From positions 1-64,000 of the forward strand of contig CANGJM010000002.1 of assembly GCA_947454525.1 (NCBI GenBank): 64,000 nucleotides of DNA, given 5' to 3'. How positions within the stretch are numbered: the first letter of the stretch is position 1; each line of letters opens with the position of its first letter. This document shows positions 54,266 to 63,428 of this stretch, one piece after another. The position numbers were made by a program, and so were the translations under genes. This stretch comes from Flavobacteriales bacterium. Lineage in GTDB: Bacteria > Bacteroidota > Bacteroidia > Flavobacteriales_D > Crocinitomicaceae. The notes under the pieces are model-generated. The model saw only the letters and a program-made list of their open reading frames with translations. It ran no database searches and had not been told where the DNA came from.

Positions 54266-54877
54266 TCAAGAAAAATGCAGCGACATCAGTTCCGATAGTT
54301 CTTGTTGAATGGAAGTACTTCGGTCTTGGTTATAGGCATTTTGGATGCGTTCCACGAGAATCCCATGATCAGTGATTCCTTCCGATTTTGTATCAATTAC
54401 TACTTGTTGAATGGTTTTTGGCCGTGGTCCCCAAGTAAAAACCTCTCGGTGCTGGTCATCTAGGCAAATTAATTTCGGAATTGACCTTCCACCATTCGTT
54501 AAATATTGGTCCATGATGTCTAAGTGCTCATCGCGCAAAATGATTTTTAAATCGAGGTGTTCGGTCTCTGCGGCGATTTTCCCAATGACCGGAACAATCT
54601 GGGCAGCGTCCCCACACCATGCTTCGCTGATTACTAGCCATGTCAATGGTTGACTTAATTTTAAAAGATTTGCTTTTACTTCTTCCGTAAGAACGGTTGT
54701 TTTCTCTACTCGTTTCATGCGCTTCGCATTTAACTCGGTATAATGGATGAGGTCTTCGCGTTGCTCGGGTCCGGATGTTTTTCCTTGTGAAACTAAATCG
54801 GAAACGAATGTTTTATAAGCTTCATAAGAGTAACAATTCGTTAATTGATCTGGCAAAAAATTGACTTTTTTTCTCAT
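54266..54877 (-). CDS. Thioredoxin-like protein with incomplete active site
   Basis: 203 residues. A thioredoxin fold is suggested by WLVISEAWCGDAAQIVPVIG, ILRDEHLDIMDQYLTNGGRS and the cis-Pro region SIPKLICLDDQ. The active site reads W-C-G-D-A, so the second Cys of the usual CxxC is missing. It is therefore unlikely to be a normal disulphide reductase. Bacteroidetes carry many such WCGD proteins, function unknown. Confidence 0.82.
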   Translation of the reverse strand: MRKKVNFLPDQLTNCYSYEAYKTFVSDLVSQGKTSGPEQREDLIHYTELNAKRMKRVEKTTVLTEEVKANLLKLSQPLTWLVISEAWCGDAAQIVPVIGKIAAETEHLDLKIILRDEHLDIMDQYLTNGGRSIPKLICLDDQHREVFTWGPRPKTIQQVVIDTKSEGITDHGILVERIQNAYNQDRSTSIQQELSELMSLHFS

Positions 54878-55016
54878 CGATGGATTGTATAGATTTCAAG
54901 TTTGAAAGTTACGATGAAATTGGAAAATGAACTGAAACATTTGTCACATGAAGGTAAAATGATAAAAAAAATCAAATGAGTTTGGTCTAGTATTACCAAA
55001 ATTAAATAAGATTTAA

Positions 55017-55024
55017 TATATTTG
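55017..55024 (+). promoter_or_regulatory. -7 box of tRNA-His
   Basis: TATATTTG fits TAnnTTTG and lies 14 bases before the mature tRNA. No TTTG stands at the expected -33 position. Confidence 0.55.
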
Positions 55025-55038
55025 CACCCACGTAAAAC

Positions 55039-55113
55039 GGAGAATGTAGCTCAGTTGGTTAGAGCGCTGGTTTGTGGTACCAGAGGTCGCGGGTTCGAGA
55101 CCCGTCTTTCTCC
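55039..55113 (+). tRNA. tRNA-His (anticodon GTG)
   Basis: Cloverleaf: D arm GCTC-AGTTGGTTA-GAGC, anticodon arm CTGGT-TTGTGGT-ACCAG with anticodon GTG, variable AGGTC, T arm GCGGG-TTCGAGA-CCCGT. The G at 55039 is the extra G-1 of tRNA-His and faces C73, the His identity pair. CCA is not encoded. Position 6 against 67 of the acceptor stem is a T-T mismatch. Confidence 0.95.
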
Positions 55114-55121
55114 CTCGTTTT

Positions 55122-55150
55122 AAGGCTGTAGGAAACTACAGCCTTTTTTT
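55122..55150 (+). terminator. Terminator of tRNA-His
   Basis: Perfect 10-bp stem AAGGCTGTAG / CTACAGCCTT with GAAA tetraloop and a T run to 55150. It ends over the stop of the convergent hydrolase gene. Confidence 0.92.
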
Positions 55151-55979
55151 ATTTCATTCCGTGCAAGGTCTGCTCGCACAAAATCGCTAATTCTTTCGGT
55201 AGATTGGAATGGGTCCAGGGATGACTAGCGCCAAAAACATGATCTGCATTTGGAATAATCTGCAAAGAAACATGTGCCCATCTCGCCAAGGATTCTCCTT
55301 CTGCAATTGGGACGGAAGTATCTTGATCACCATGATGAATGGTCATGGGAATACTCAAGTTCTCAATGGCTTGCTGAATGTTCAATTCGGATTCGTTGCG
55401 TTTAAAATCTTCGTAAAGTGATATATACTGTGGCAAATCTTGATGCGTGCGTCCATTCTTGACGTGACGAACTCCAGTGTTTTTCCAATGTTCCAATTCT
55501 GGACCACTTGGAAAACGCATGCCGATATCCGAAATAGCTGCCCACGTATGAACGGAGGAAATAGGGAAGGAGTCTGCGTATTTTTGTCCAGCTAAAATGA
55601 CAGCACCACCACCACGGGAATGTCCGATGAGTCGAATGCTTTTCAGGTTGGGAACCTCGGACAGTAAGAAATTCAAGACAGATTCAATGTCTGCCACTTC
55701 ATAGGAATAACAGTTCTTTCCGAAAGCTTCTTCATCGGGAAAATCGATGCCATTTTCGATGGTTCCACCATTATGACTGAGGTTGAATTTACAGAATCCA
55801 TAGTGTTTCTCTGTGAAAAATTGCTGAACGAGGTGCCAAGCTCCCCAGTCTTTGAATCCCATAAATCCGTGGACGAAAAGAATCAGTTCACCATTAAACG
55901 TTTCTGGAAGCTCGAGATCAATCAGACTTGGACGTCCAGCTGAACCAATGTATGTACTATTCGCTAATTTCCTCATCAC
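55149..55979 (-). CDS. Alpha/beta hydrolase
   Basis: 276 residues, cytoplasmic. The oxyanion region is LILFVHGFMGFKDWGAWHLV, the nucleophile Ser lies in RLIGHSRGGGAVIL, the acid in TIHHGDQDTSVPIAEG and the His in IIPNADHVFGASHPW. It may be an esterase or peptidase; the substrate is unknown. The ATG lies 23 bases inside the DUF2130 gene, so the two are co-transcribed. Confidence 0.9.
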   Translation of the reverse strand: MMRKLANSTYIGSAGRPSLIDLELPETFNGELILFVHGFMGFKDWGAWHLVQQFFTEKHYGFCKFNLSHNGGTIENGIDFPDEEAFGKNCYSYEVADIESVLNFLLSEVPNLKSIRLIGHSRGGGAVILAGQKYADSFPISSVHTWAAISDIGMRFPSGPELEHWKNTGVRHVKNGRTHQDLPQYISLYEDFKRNESELNIQQAIENLSIPMTIHHGDQDTSVPIAEGESLARWAHVSLQIIPNADHVFGASHPWTHSNLPKELAILCEQTLHGMK

Positions 55980-57222
55980 TTTCTCCAGGTAACTCTAATG
56001 CTCTGACACTTTGAATCGCATTTCCGGCAATTCCTCGAATGGAAGCGTGCATGTCGATGGTATTCATAATGACTTTCTCAATTTGCTTTTCTCGTTCTTT
56101 CCAAATCCGTTGCATGGAACGTTTTTCGGTTTCGAGTCCATTTTTCATGGACGTGAATCCTTCTACAATCGCCTCCACTTGCATGCGGAAATTCGTGCTG
56201 GTCAGGAAATCGTACAACATGTGCATTTTATCCCCACGATTGACCTGTGATCCCAACGCAGCGTGTACTTGGATCACCGTTTCACGCAGAACTCCCGACA
56301 ATCCTTTGAATTCTTCGTAGGTACAGACGTACACACCATCCTTCATTCCCATGCGTTGTAAATCCGAAGGCATGGCTTCTGTTACCAGGACACCAATATC
56401 TGCTCCTTTTTCGCGCATGTCCGCTTTGAATTTCGCAATCCATCCCGGTTGGAAATCTTTGGTGCGCTTGCTTTCGTAATAGATTTTTCCGCAATTTTGA
56501 TCACTTCGTGTATTCACGATTTGGATGCAATCGCCGCCTCGAGCTCCTTTTTTGATTTCTTCGATGGTATCCAGTGGAAACTGTGCTCCCAACCATTCTT
56601 CAATCGCTAATTCTTGAACTTCTCCTTGCAACTGCATAGAACCTTGTTCTTGTTTGCGAATCATTTCCTCTGTGAGGTTCTTTTGATCCTCAAGTTTCTT
56701 TTGTAGCTCCTTGATGCGGAGTTCGTTGCTATCTTCTACCAACTTTTTGATTTTCTCCTTTTCGATTTGGAGGAGTTCATTCATTTTTGTTTCTGCCGCT
56801 AATTGTGCAATCGATTGTGCCTCTTCTTTTTCTCGTTTGAGTCGCTCGACTTCCGCTTTTGTTTTGTTGAGTTCACTTACTTGTGCGGACTTTTCATTCA
56901 GTTCTTTTTGCAAGGCATCCATTTGGGCACCTTGTTCTTCCGCGATTTTCAATTTGAGTTTCTCTTCAATTTTACTGCGTTCCTCGACGATGGACTTCTC
57001 CAAGCGCTCATGAAAAAGTTCGTTTTCTCTTTTTTTCTTTTCTTCAAATGCCAGTTTCTCCTCGCGAAGCTTATCGACAAGCGCATTCATCTTTTCTTGT
57101 TCAGAATGTATTTGAGCTTGATATTTCGCTTGATACTCTGCCTCTAGTTGGTGAGAAAGAATGTTGGTGACATCGATGTTTGTCCCACAATTTGGACACT
57201 TGATTTGTTCGTTCGCTGACAT
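55957..57222 (-). CDS. DUF2130 coiled-coil protein with nuclease-like C-terminus
   Basis: 421 residues. A short Cys pair opens it (IKCPNCGTNIDV), then a long coiled coil spans about residues 30-200 (KLREEKLAFEEKKKRENELF onward). The DUF2130 domain follows with ARGGDCIQIVNTRS and IYYESKRTKDFQPGWIAKFK; the Asp and the E-x-K fit the PD-(D/E)xK nuclease pattern that I recall for this family. ADIGVLVTEAMPSDLQ is also typical. Function unknown. Confidence 0.87.
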   Translation of the reverse strand: MSANEQIKCPNCGTNIDVTNILSHQLEAEYQAKYQAQIHSEQEKMNALVDKLREEKLAFEEKKKRENELFHERLEKSIVEERSKIEEKLKLKIAEEQGAQMDALQKELNEKSAQVSELNKTKAEVERLKREKEEAQSIAQLAAETKMNELLQIEKEKIKKLVEDSNELRIKELQKKLEDQKNLTEEMIRKQEQGSMQLQGEVQELAIEEWLGAQFPLDTIEEIKKGARGGDCIQIVNTRSDQNCGKIYYESKRTKDFQPGWIAKFKADMREKGADIGVLVTEAMPSDLQRMGMKDGVYVCTYEEFKGLSGVLRETVIQVHAALGSQVNRGDKMHMLYDFLTSTNFRMQVEAIVEGFTSMKNGLETEKRSMQRIWKEREKQIEKVIMNTIDMHASIRGIAGNAIQSVRALELPGESDEEISE

Positions 57223-57230
57223 GAAGGTCT

Positions 57231-57593
57231 TTATTTTACGTAGTCTTGTTTCTGGACCAACATGTATTGGTCATTATTGAGTCGAATATAACCAAAATCG
57301 TAACAAAATACGTAACTCGAACCTTTTCTTGTGGAATAAACATTGGTGTAATAATGAAAATTAAATCCTTCCTCTGCGAGGAGCATGCCTTCAACGGTTC
57401 GTTTTCCATCCGGATTTAGGTTCGCAAGGATTCTCCGGTTTTTCCGTAAAATGGCATTGATGCGTCTAACAACCATGTTTGCGTCTTCATTGATTCGGTT
57501 GTTAAAAGAGTTGCGGCAGTAATCCGAACAAAATTTCTGGTCTCTTCTTCCCACCAGTTTGATGGCACATTCTAAACATTGACGATTTTTCAT
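57231..57593 (-). CDS. Small Cys4 zinc-finger protein of unknown function
   Basis: 120 residues. The N-terminus carries four cysteines, C6/C9 (QCLECAIKL) and C22/C26 (FCSDYCRNSFNN), a zinc-finger pattern seen in DNA- or RNA-associated small proteins. The rest is mixed, ending with aromatic-rich strands (FNFHYYTNVYSTRKGSSYVF). I do not recognise the family. It precedes the DUF2130 gene by eight bases on the same strand. Confidence 0.75.
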   Translation of the reverse strand: MKNRQCLECAIKLVGRRDQKFCSDYCRNSFNNRINEDANMVVRRINAILRKNRRILANLNPDGKRTVEGMLLAEEGFNFHYYTNVYSTRKGSSYVFCYDFGYIRLNNDQYMLVQKQDYVK

Positions 57594-57819
57594 GAAAGTT
57601 TTTTTATCTATAACTGCTTTTTTTTCGCTTTCATATATTTTTTGAAAAATAAATTTAATACTAAGTCAATCAATCATTTGCGATATTCATTCAAGTGCCA
57701 TCAATATTCATTTATAGGTGGTTTCGGCTCGAAAAAACGTTACTTAATGAAAAAAAGTGCGTTAAAACAGAACCTTTTCTTCTTACATGGAGTAAAAGGA
57801 CACGCAACAATCAAAAAAA

Positions 57820-58689
57820 ATGAGGCAGTTAAAAATCGCAAAACAGGTTACCAACAGGGAAACCGCATCTTTAGACAAGTATTTACAGGAAATCGGTCGT
57901 GTAGACCTGATCACTGCAGATGAAGAAGTTGAGTTAGCTCGACGCATCAAAGCAGGTGATCGCGTCGCACTTGAACGCTTAACGAAAGCGAATTTACGTT
58001 TCGTTGTTTCTGTATCTAAACAATATCAAAATCAAGGTTTGGCTTTGCCAGATTTGATCAACGAAGGAAACTTGGGATTGATTAAAGCTGCTGAACGTTT
58101 TGACGAAACACGTGGATTTAAGTTCATTTCATACGCTGTATGGTGGATTCGTCAGTCGATCCTTCAAGCGTTAGCAGAACAAGCGCGAATCGTACGTTTA
58201 CCATTGAATAAAATTGGTAACATCAACAAAATCAACCGTGCCTATTCGGAATTAGAACAAAAGTTAGAGCGTCCACCATCGGCGGATGAATTAGCTGAGT
58301 TCTTGAACGTAACTCCAGAGGAAGTGAAACAAACACTTTCACAAAACGGACGCCACGTATCCATGGATGCACCATTAATCGAAGGTGACGAATCAACATC
58401 GAGCATGTACGATGTCATGCAAGGTGATTCATTGCCTAGTCCAGAAGCTAATTTGGTTTTAGAGTCTTTGAGAAGCGATATCCGTCGCTCATTAACTTCC
58501 TTAACGCCAAGAGAAAGCGAAGTGATTAGCATGTTTTACGGATTAGAAGGAAAAGCGCCACTTTCGTTAGAAGAAATTGGAGACAAGTTTGACCTTACTC
58601 GTGAGCGTGTTCGTCAAATCAAAGAAAAAGCGATTCGTCGTTTGAAACACACCACAAAAAACAGAGTACTGAAAAGTTATTTAGGATAA
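57820..58689 (+). CDS. rpoD: Primary RNA polymerase sigma factor (RpoD/SigA)
   Basis: Housekeeping sigma factor, 289 residues, the short Bacteroidetes form without region 1.1. Region 1.2 is [20 protein letters not shown]; region 2 includes [20 protein letters not shown] and [20 protein letters not shown]. Region 3 is [20 protein letters not shown], and region 4 [20 protein letters not shown]. It would recognise the TTTG/TAnnTTTG promoters seen in this window. The 226 bases upstream hold no other gene and no promoter I could fix. Confidence 0.97.
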   Translation: MRQLKIAKQVTNRETASLDKYLQEIGRVDLITADEEVELARRIKAGDRVALERLTKANLRFVVSVSKQYQNQGLALPDLINEGNLGLIKAAERFDETRGFKFISYAVWWIRQSILQALAEQARIVRLPLNKIGNINKINRAYSELEQKLERPPSADELAEFLNVTPEEVKQTLSQNGRHVSMDAPLIEGDESTSSMYDVMQGDSLPSPEANLVLESLRSDIRRSLTSLTPRESEVISMFYGLEGKAPLSLEEIGDKFDLTRERVRQIKEKAIRRLKHTTKNRVLKSYLG

Positions 58690-58757
58690 TTCAAGGCGGG
58701 TCAATAACCACCTACCACCAGTAAACCACTTGTTGGCCGGCTTTGAATAGCATTGAG

Positions 58758-58784
58758 AAGGAGTTCGTAAGGACTCCTTTTTTT
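58758..58784 (+). terminator. Terminator of rpoD
   Basis: 9-bp stem AAGGAGTTC / GGACTCCTT (one T-G pair) with GTAA loop and a seven-T run. Confidence 0.85.
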
Positions 58785-58795
58785 ATGTCTAATAC

Positions 58796-61279
58796 TTACA
58801 TTGGATCGACGTCGATCACAATTTTAACGGACTTGTTTGCCGGTTTTGCGTAAAATTGATCGATGATTTCGCGGATTTTCTCCTTGACTTTTCGCTCGGG
58901 CGCACTGCGTTCGATTTTCAACTTAATTTCCTTCAAATAGTAATTTTGAATGCGTTTAATGATCGGGAATTCAGGTCCCAAAACACGTTCCTTGAAAACG
59001 CCCTTCAATTGATCAGCTAATTCGATGGAAGCTGCATGGACCATTTGTTCGTTCGTATGTTTCAAGGTCAATTGAATCATTTTATAAAACGGCGGATAAA
59101 AAAAGTTTTGACGTTCAATGATTTCTTGCTGATAGAATCCTTTGTAGTCGTGCTCTTGCACTAATTGAATCACCCAATGATCTGGATTACCTGTTTGGAT
59201 GATCACTTTTCCGCGCTTGTCTTTTCGTCCTGCTCTACCTGCCACTTGGGACATCAGTTGGTAGGAACGCTCGTAAGCACGAAAATCTGGTCGATTCAAT
59301 AACATGTCTGCATCGAGGATTCCAACCATGGAAACGTGATCGAAATCTAGTCCTTTGGTGATCATTTGGGTTCCAATGAGAATATCGATTCGACGCTGTT
59401 CAAATTCTTCGATGATTTCCTCATAGGCATGTTTCGAACGAGTTGTGTCCAAATCGAGTCGTTTGACCACTTTGTTCGGGAACATGATTGAGAGTTCGTC
59501 CTCAATTTTTTCCGTTCCAAATCCAAGCATTTGTAGGCGATTGCTACCACAAGCGGTACAACTTCCAACGGGAGCTGTGGTGAAACTACAGTAATGACAT
59601 TTTAATAAATTACTGTGTTTGTGGTAGGTGAGAGAAACGTCGCAATTGGTGCATTTTGGTGTCCAATTACAGACTTCACAGGACCATAACGGCGTATATC
59701 CTCTGCGGTTTTGGAACAACATGACTTGTTCTCCTTTATTGAGTGCGGATTGCATTTCCTCCAAAATCATCGGGGTAAAATGCGATTGCATGTTTTTTAA
59801 TTTTCGTTCGCGTTTCAAATCCGCACACCAAATCTCAGGTAATTTGAGTCCTTTGTAGCGTTCGTTCAATTCAACCAAGCCAAATTTCCCCTGTTTTGCA
59901 TTGTAATAGGTTTCCAATGCAGGAGTTGCCGTTCCAAGAAGCACTTTTGCGTCATGCAAGGAACCAAGCACGATGGCAGCATCTCTGGCGTTGTAGCGTG
60001 GAGACGGATCATATTGTTTAAACGAACTTTCGTGTTCTTCATCGACAATGATGAATCCAAGGTCTTGAAAGGGAAGGAAAACAGCACTGCGTGCGCCGAG
60101 AATGATTCGGTATTTGTTGGGGTCATTGTGCAAGACGTGATTCCAAATTTCCACACGTTCATTCTGATTAAACTTCGAATGATAGACGCCAACTTGTTCT
60201 CCGAAATAGGCGGACAAGCGTTGAATGAGTTGGGTTGTCAACGCGATTTCTGGAAGTAAAAACAACACTTGCTTGCCGAGGTCCAAATAGGATTGAATTA
60301 ATTGGACGTAGATTTCTGTTTTTCCAGAACCTGTTACTCCGTGCAACAATGTCACGTGTTTTTCTTCGAAACTCGTTTCCACTTCCGTTAACGCTGTTTG
60401 CTGTGCTTCGGTCAGTGGTTTGAATTCATTTAATTCGCGGTTGAGTCCAGAAAGTCGGTCGATTTGAAAACGTTCCAGCACAAAGAATCCTCGTTTTTCA
60501 AGGGTACTGATGGCTGAAGCACTCACTTCATTTTCGAGTAGGGTTTTCTTCGAAATCGGAAGGTGGATTCCACCTTGTTCCATGGCAATTTTAAGAAATT
60601 GAAGAACCGCATCCACTTGTTTTTGAGCACGGGAAGTCGCTTCTAATTCTTGAATGAATTCATTGAGCAGTTCCTCTTTTAAATAGGCTTCGCCTAAAGA
60701 AACGCACAAGAGTGTTTTTGGAGCATAGCGGTCATTGATTTCCTCGCTGGAGGAAACGATGCGGCGTTCAATCATTGCTTTGATCAATGGTTGAATGGTC
60801 TTGACTCCTAAGATATCTGAAAGTTCTTTTAAACTTAATTGATCCTTCATTTCCAAAGCCTCGACCACTGTTTTTTCGCGTTCTTGCAGTAAATCAACCG
60901 CTGTGTCAAACTCGGGATGCAAACGGATTTTGGTTTCACTGGCCAGTTTGAAATTCGCTGGAAGTGCGGCATTCATGACATCCCCAATCGGCGCCATGTA
61001 GTAGGACGAGATCCAATCCCAAAATTTCAATTGCTTTGGTGTAATGATGGGTTGCTCATCCAGTAAGTGAAGAATGTACTTCGCTTGATAAACGGCAGGA
61101 ACTTCCTCGTGAATACGCGTGACGATTCCGGTGAGTAATTTGTTTTTCCCAAAGGGAACAATGACACGGAGTCCAGCTTGGACATGGTCGTTTAATTCAA
61201 AGGGAATGCGGTAAGTGAAGACCTGATGTATGGGAACAGGTAGCAGGACATCTGCAAAATAAGTTATTCTTTCACTCAC
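58796..61279 (-). CDS. priA: Primosomal replication protein N' (PriA helicase)
   Basis: Helicase that restarts stalled forks, 827 residues. Walker A is GVTGSGKTEIYVQ, Walker B IIVDEEHESSFKQYDPSPRY, motif III LLGTATPALETYYNAK. Eight zinc cysteines lie in SCEVCNWTPKCTNCDVSLTY, KCHYCSF and SCTACGSNRL, followed by GFGTEKIEDELSIMFP and GTQMITKGLDFDHVSMVGIL. The N-terminal 3'BD domain starts ITYFADVLLPVPIHQVFTY. The length is normal for Bacteroidetes. Confidence 0.97.
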   Translation of the reverse strand: MSERITYFADVLLPVPIHQVFTYRIPFELNDHVQAGLRVIVPFGKNKLLTGIVTRIHEEVPAVYQAKYILHLLDEQPIITPKQLKFWDWISSYYMAPIGDVMNAALPANFKLASETKIRLHPEFDTAVDLLQEREKTVVEALEMKDQLSLKELSDILGVKTIQPLIKAMIERRIVSSSEEINDRYAPKTLLCVSLGEAYLKEELLNEFIQELEATSRAQKQVDAVLQFLKIAMEQGGIHLPISKKTLLENEVSASAISTLEKRGFFVLERFQIDRLSGLNRELNEFKPLTEAQQTALTEVETSFEEKHVTLLHGVTGSGKTEIYVQLIQSYLDLGKQVLFLLPEIALTTQLIQRLSAYFGEQVGVYHSKFNQNERVEIWNHVLHNDPNKYRIILGARSAVFLPFQDLGFIIVDEEHESSFKQYDPSPRYNARDAAIVLGSLHDAKVLLGTATPALETYYNAKQGKFGLVELNERYKGLKLPEIWCADLKRERKLKNMQSHFTPMILEEMQSALNKGEQVMLFQNRRGYTPLWSCEVCNWTPKCTNCDVSLTYHKHSNLLKCHYCSFTTAPVGSCTACGSNRLQMLGFGTEKIEDELSIMFPNKVVKRLDLDTTRSKHAYEEIIEEFEQRRIDILIGTQMITKGLDFDHVSMVGILDADMLLNRPDFRAYERSYQLMSQVAGRAGRKDKRGKVIIQTGNPDHWVIQLVQEHDYKGFYQQEIIERQNFFYPPFYKMIQLTLKHTNEQMVHAASIELADQLKGVFKERVLGPEFPIIKRIQNYYLKEIKLKIERSAPERKVKEKIREIIDQFYAKPANKSVKIVIDVDPM

Positions 61280-61320
61280 AAGGGTAAAGATACGAACTCC
61301 TAGAAGTTTCCCCTAGGAAA

Positions 61321-62460
61321 TTATTGACAAGCGTAGGATTCTTCTTGGTTCACGATGTTGTCACCTGGATGATTTGAACAGAACAAATAGGTTCCGGTGA
61401 TTGGACCTTGGCATAACTCACGCGTACTTTTCTTATCGATTGCGCGAATGTAGGCTTGTTGTGGTGAAGTATAGAAAGGCTTGAAAACTTTCAATGTTTG
61501 ACGAGAGGAGAATATTCCGACCACACGTTTCCCGTTTGTGACAGAAAGGTTCGTGTAGCTTGGTTTGCTTTGAGCAAGTCCAGAACTAGGCTTGTTTACG
61601 GTAATGTAATTGTAAAACTCTTCTGCTCCACCGGTGATTGTGATGTAAATTCCTTTCATTGTTCTTTTTTCCACTTGAGCGTCTTCCACGATGCTTTGCT
61701 TCATGAGGTCATAGAAAGACCTTCCACTAATGGAGAATGTTAACGCACTATTTGGAACAACTTCTTTTTCACCGACTTTCCAATTGTATGATTTCGTGTA
61801 TGGAACGCCAGCGATGTATTCGTTGTATGCTACATCAAGTTGTCCGTTAATGACGTACGAATTACCTGAGTTCGAAACGGCAAGTCCAGAGGATAAATAC
61901 TCTCCGGGACTATCTGCAAATTTGAAGGTGTAGTTTTGAGAACTAGAATTCGTTGTAATCCCACGAACTAAGCCTGTTTCTCCACTTACCTCAAATTCTC
62001 CATTGTTAATGCTTGCGGAAAAACGGTAACGAGCAGTAGGTTTCAACGACGATTTCATTGGGTCTGTTGACGTTTGTATCACTTCGTTTGCTCCTGTCGG
62101 AAGTGTTTTGAAGTAATATACTTTTTGCTCAGGACCATAGAAATATCCGTTGGTGTCCTTGTCTTGAATGAGTGTGTCTTTTAAAATCCACGTGCGTGTA
62201 ACGGTTCCGTTCACGACTTCAGAAATCGTAGCATCCACTTGGTCAAAGTAACTTGAATCCGCAATTTGTGCAATATCCAATGCGTTTCCTGGTCCAATGA
62301 AAGCGCGTGTGATTTTAACGTAGTGTAGGGAGTCCGCCTGATCCAACAAACCATAGACAATAGCGGTTTCTTTAAAGTCACCAGCTAGTTTCAAATCCTC
62401 GGAACAGCTTTGCAGGAATAATGCTGCTAAAAAAAGAAGGGAGAGAAAACGTTTGATCAT
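61321..62460 (-). CDS. Lipoprotein of unknown function (DUF4249-like)
   Basis: 379 residues with a lipoprotein signal (FLSLLFLAALFLQSCSEDLK, lipobox LQSC). The mature part reads like an extracellular beta protein: AIVYGLLDQADSLHYVKITR near the start recalls Bacteroidetes DUF4249 proteins, but the match is only by impression. Near the C-terminus VVGIFSSRQTLKVFKP and several Cys are seen. It lies 32 bases after the FKBP gene on the same strand. Confidence 0.7.
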   Translation of the reverse strand: MIKRFLSLLFLAALFLQSCSEDLKLAGDFKETAIVYGLLDQADSLHYVKITRAFIGPGNALDIAQIADSSYFDQVDATISEVVNGTVTRTWILKDTLIQDKDTNGYFYGPEQKVYYFKTLPTGANEVIQTSTDPMKSSLKPTARYRFSASINNGEFEVSGETGLVRGITTNSSSQNYTFKFADSPGEYLSSGLAVSNSGNSYVINGQLDVAYNEYIAGVPYTKSYNWKVGEKEVVPNSALTFSISGRSFYDLMKQSIVEDAQVEKRTMKGIYITITGGAEEFYNYITVNKPSSGLAQSKPSYTNLSVTNGKRVVGIFSSRQTLKVFKPFYTSPQQAYIRAIDKKSTRELCQGPITGTYLFCSNHPGDNIVNQEESYACQ

Positions 62461-62492
62461 CTGAGTTAGTTTGAATCAAAAATACAATTTAT

Positions 62493-63428
62493 TTAGCGAA
62501 TTCCTTGAGGAGCGATTCCTAAATCGGGCGTTTCACTTTTTTCAATGGAAATTAATTCCACTTCAAAAATCAATGGTGAATAAGGTTTGATGATTGTGTT
62601 TGGCGGTGGATTTCCACCATAAGCCAATTCTTGAGGAATGAAGAATTTGTATTTAGAACCGATGTTCATCAACTGAATTCCTTCTGTCCATCCCGGAATC
62701 ACTTGATTTAAGACAAAGGTAACTGGCTCTCTTCCAATTGAACTATCAAAGATTCCACCTTCAGGAATGCTTCCTTGGTAATGAACTTTTACACTAGATG
62801 TTGCTGTTGGATGTGCTCCTTTTCCAGCTTTTACCACTTGGTATTGCAATCCACTAGCCGTTGTCATGATTCCCGGTTTCGTTTTGTTCATTGCTAAAAA
62901 TCCTTCTCCAGCTGCTTTGAACTGCTCTGTGATTTTTGCATATTTTTTATTCATTTCCACTTCGAAAGCAGCCATGATTTTCTTGCGGTCCTCGTTTTTC
63001 AATACTTCGATATCTAACTTGTTCAGTCCATCAGCGAAACCTCTTTCGACCATTTTGATGTCGATCAATGGCAAAGCATCTAAATCCTTAAAGTATCCTT
63101 CAAAACGTTGACGGTTGATTTTTCCAACAGCCAATGATCCTTCTGCATTGTATTTATCGTTGAACTCTTTTCCAGTTTTTCCGATGCATTTTGTCACGGT
63201 TTTAGACAGACCTTCAAATTCTGAATCAGAAACTTTGCATTTGAAACCTTCCACTAATTTTTCTTTATCCATCTTGTTAAATGGACTTTCTGTAATGAAT
63301 GGTTTAGCGATTTCACAACCCAATACATACGAGTATTTCTCTTGCATGGTTTTTAATTCAACTTTCTCTTCTCCACCACATGCTTGTAGGATCAGGAATA
63401 AGGCGATAAATAGGGAATAACGAATCAT
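62493..63428 (-). CDS. FKBP-type peptidyl-prolyl isomerase lipoprotein
   Basis: 311 residues with lipobox ILQACGGEE. An FkpA-type N-terminal dimerisation region starts at EKYSYVLGCEIAKPF. The C-terminal FKBP domain (about 205-297) has VKVHYQGSIPEGGIFDSSIG, VIPGWTEGIQLMNIGSKYKF and IPQELAYGGNPPPNTI. It helps fold exported proteins. The start codon shares a base with the stop of the second FKBP gene (TAATG). Confidence 0.93.
   Translation of the reverse strand: MIRYSLFIALFLILQACGGEEKVELKTMQEKYSYVLGCEIAKPFITESPFNKMDKEKLVEGFKCKVSDSEFEGLSKTVTKCIGKTGKEFNDKYNAEGSLAVGKINRQRFEGYFKDLDALPLIDIKMVERGFADGLNKLDIEVLKNEDRKKIMAAFEVEMNKKYAKITEQFKAAGEGFLAMNKTKPGIMTTASGLQYQVVKAGKGAHPTATSSVKVHYQGSIPEGGIFDSSIGREPVTFVLNQVIPGWTEGIQLMNIGSKYKFFIPQELAYGGNPPPNTIIKPYSPLIFEVELISIEKSETPDLGIAPQGIR

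Noticed and set aside
57594..57819. Regulatory RNA or riboswitch in the rpoD leader
   Set aside because: The 226 bases are AT-rich with two similar ATATTCATT stretches but no stable stem or known aptamer pattern was found by eye.
57579..57923. 114-codon plus-strand frame overlapping the rpoD start
   Set aside because: Covers the rpoD leader and the first codons in another frame; composition is that of AT-rich noncoding DNA at the start.
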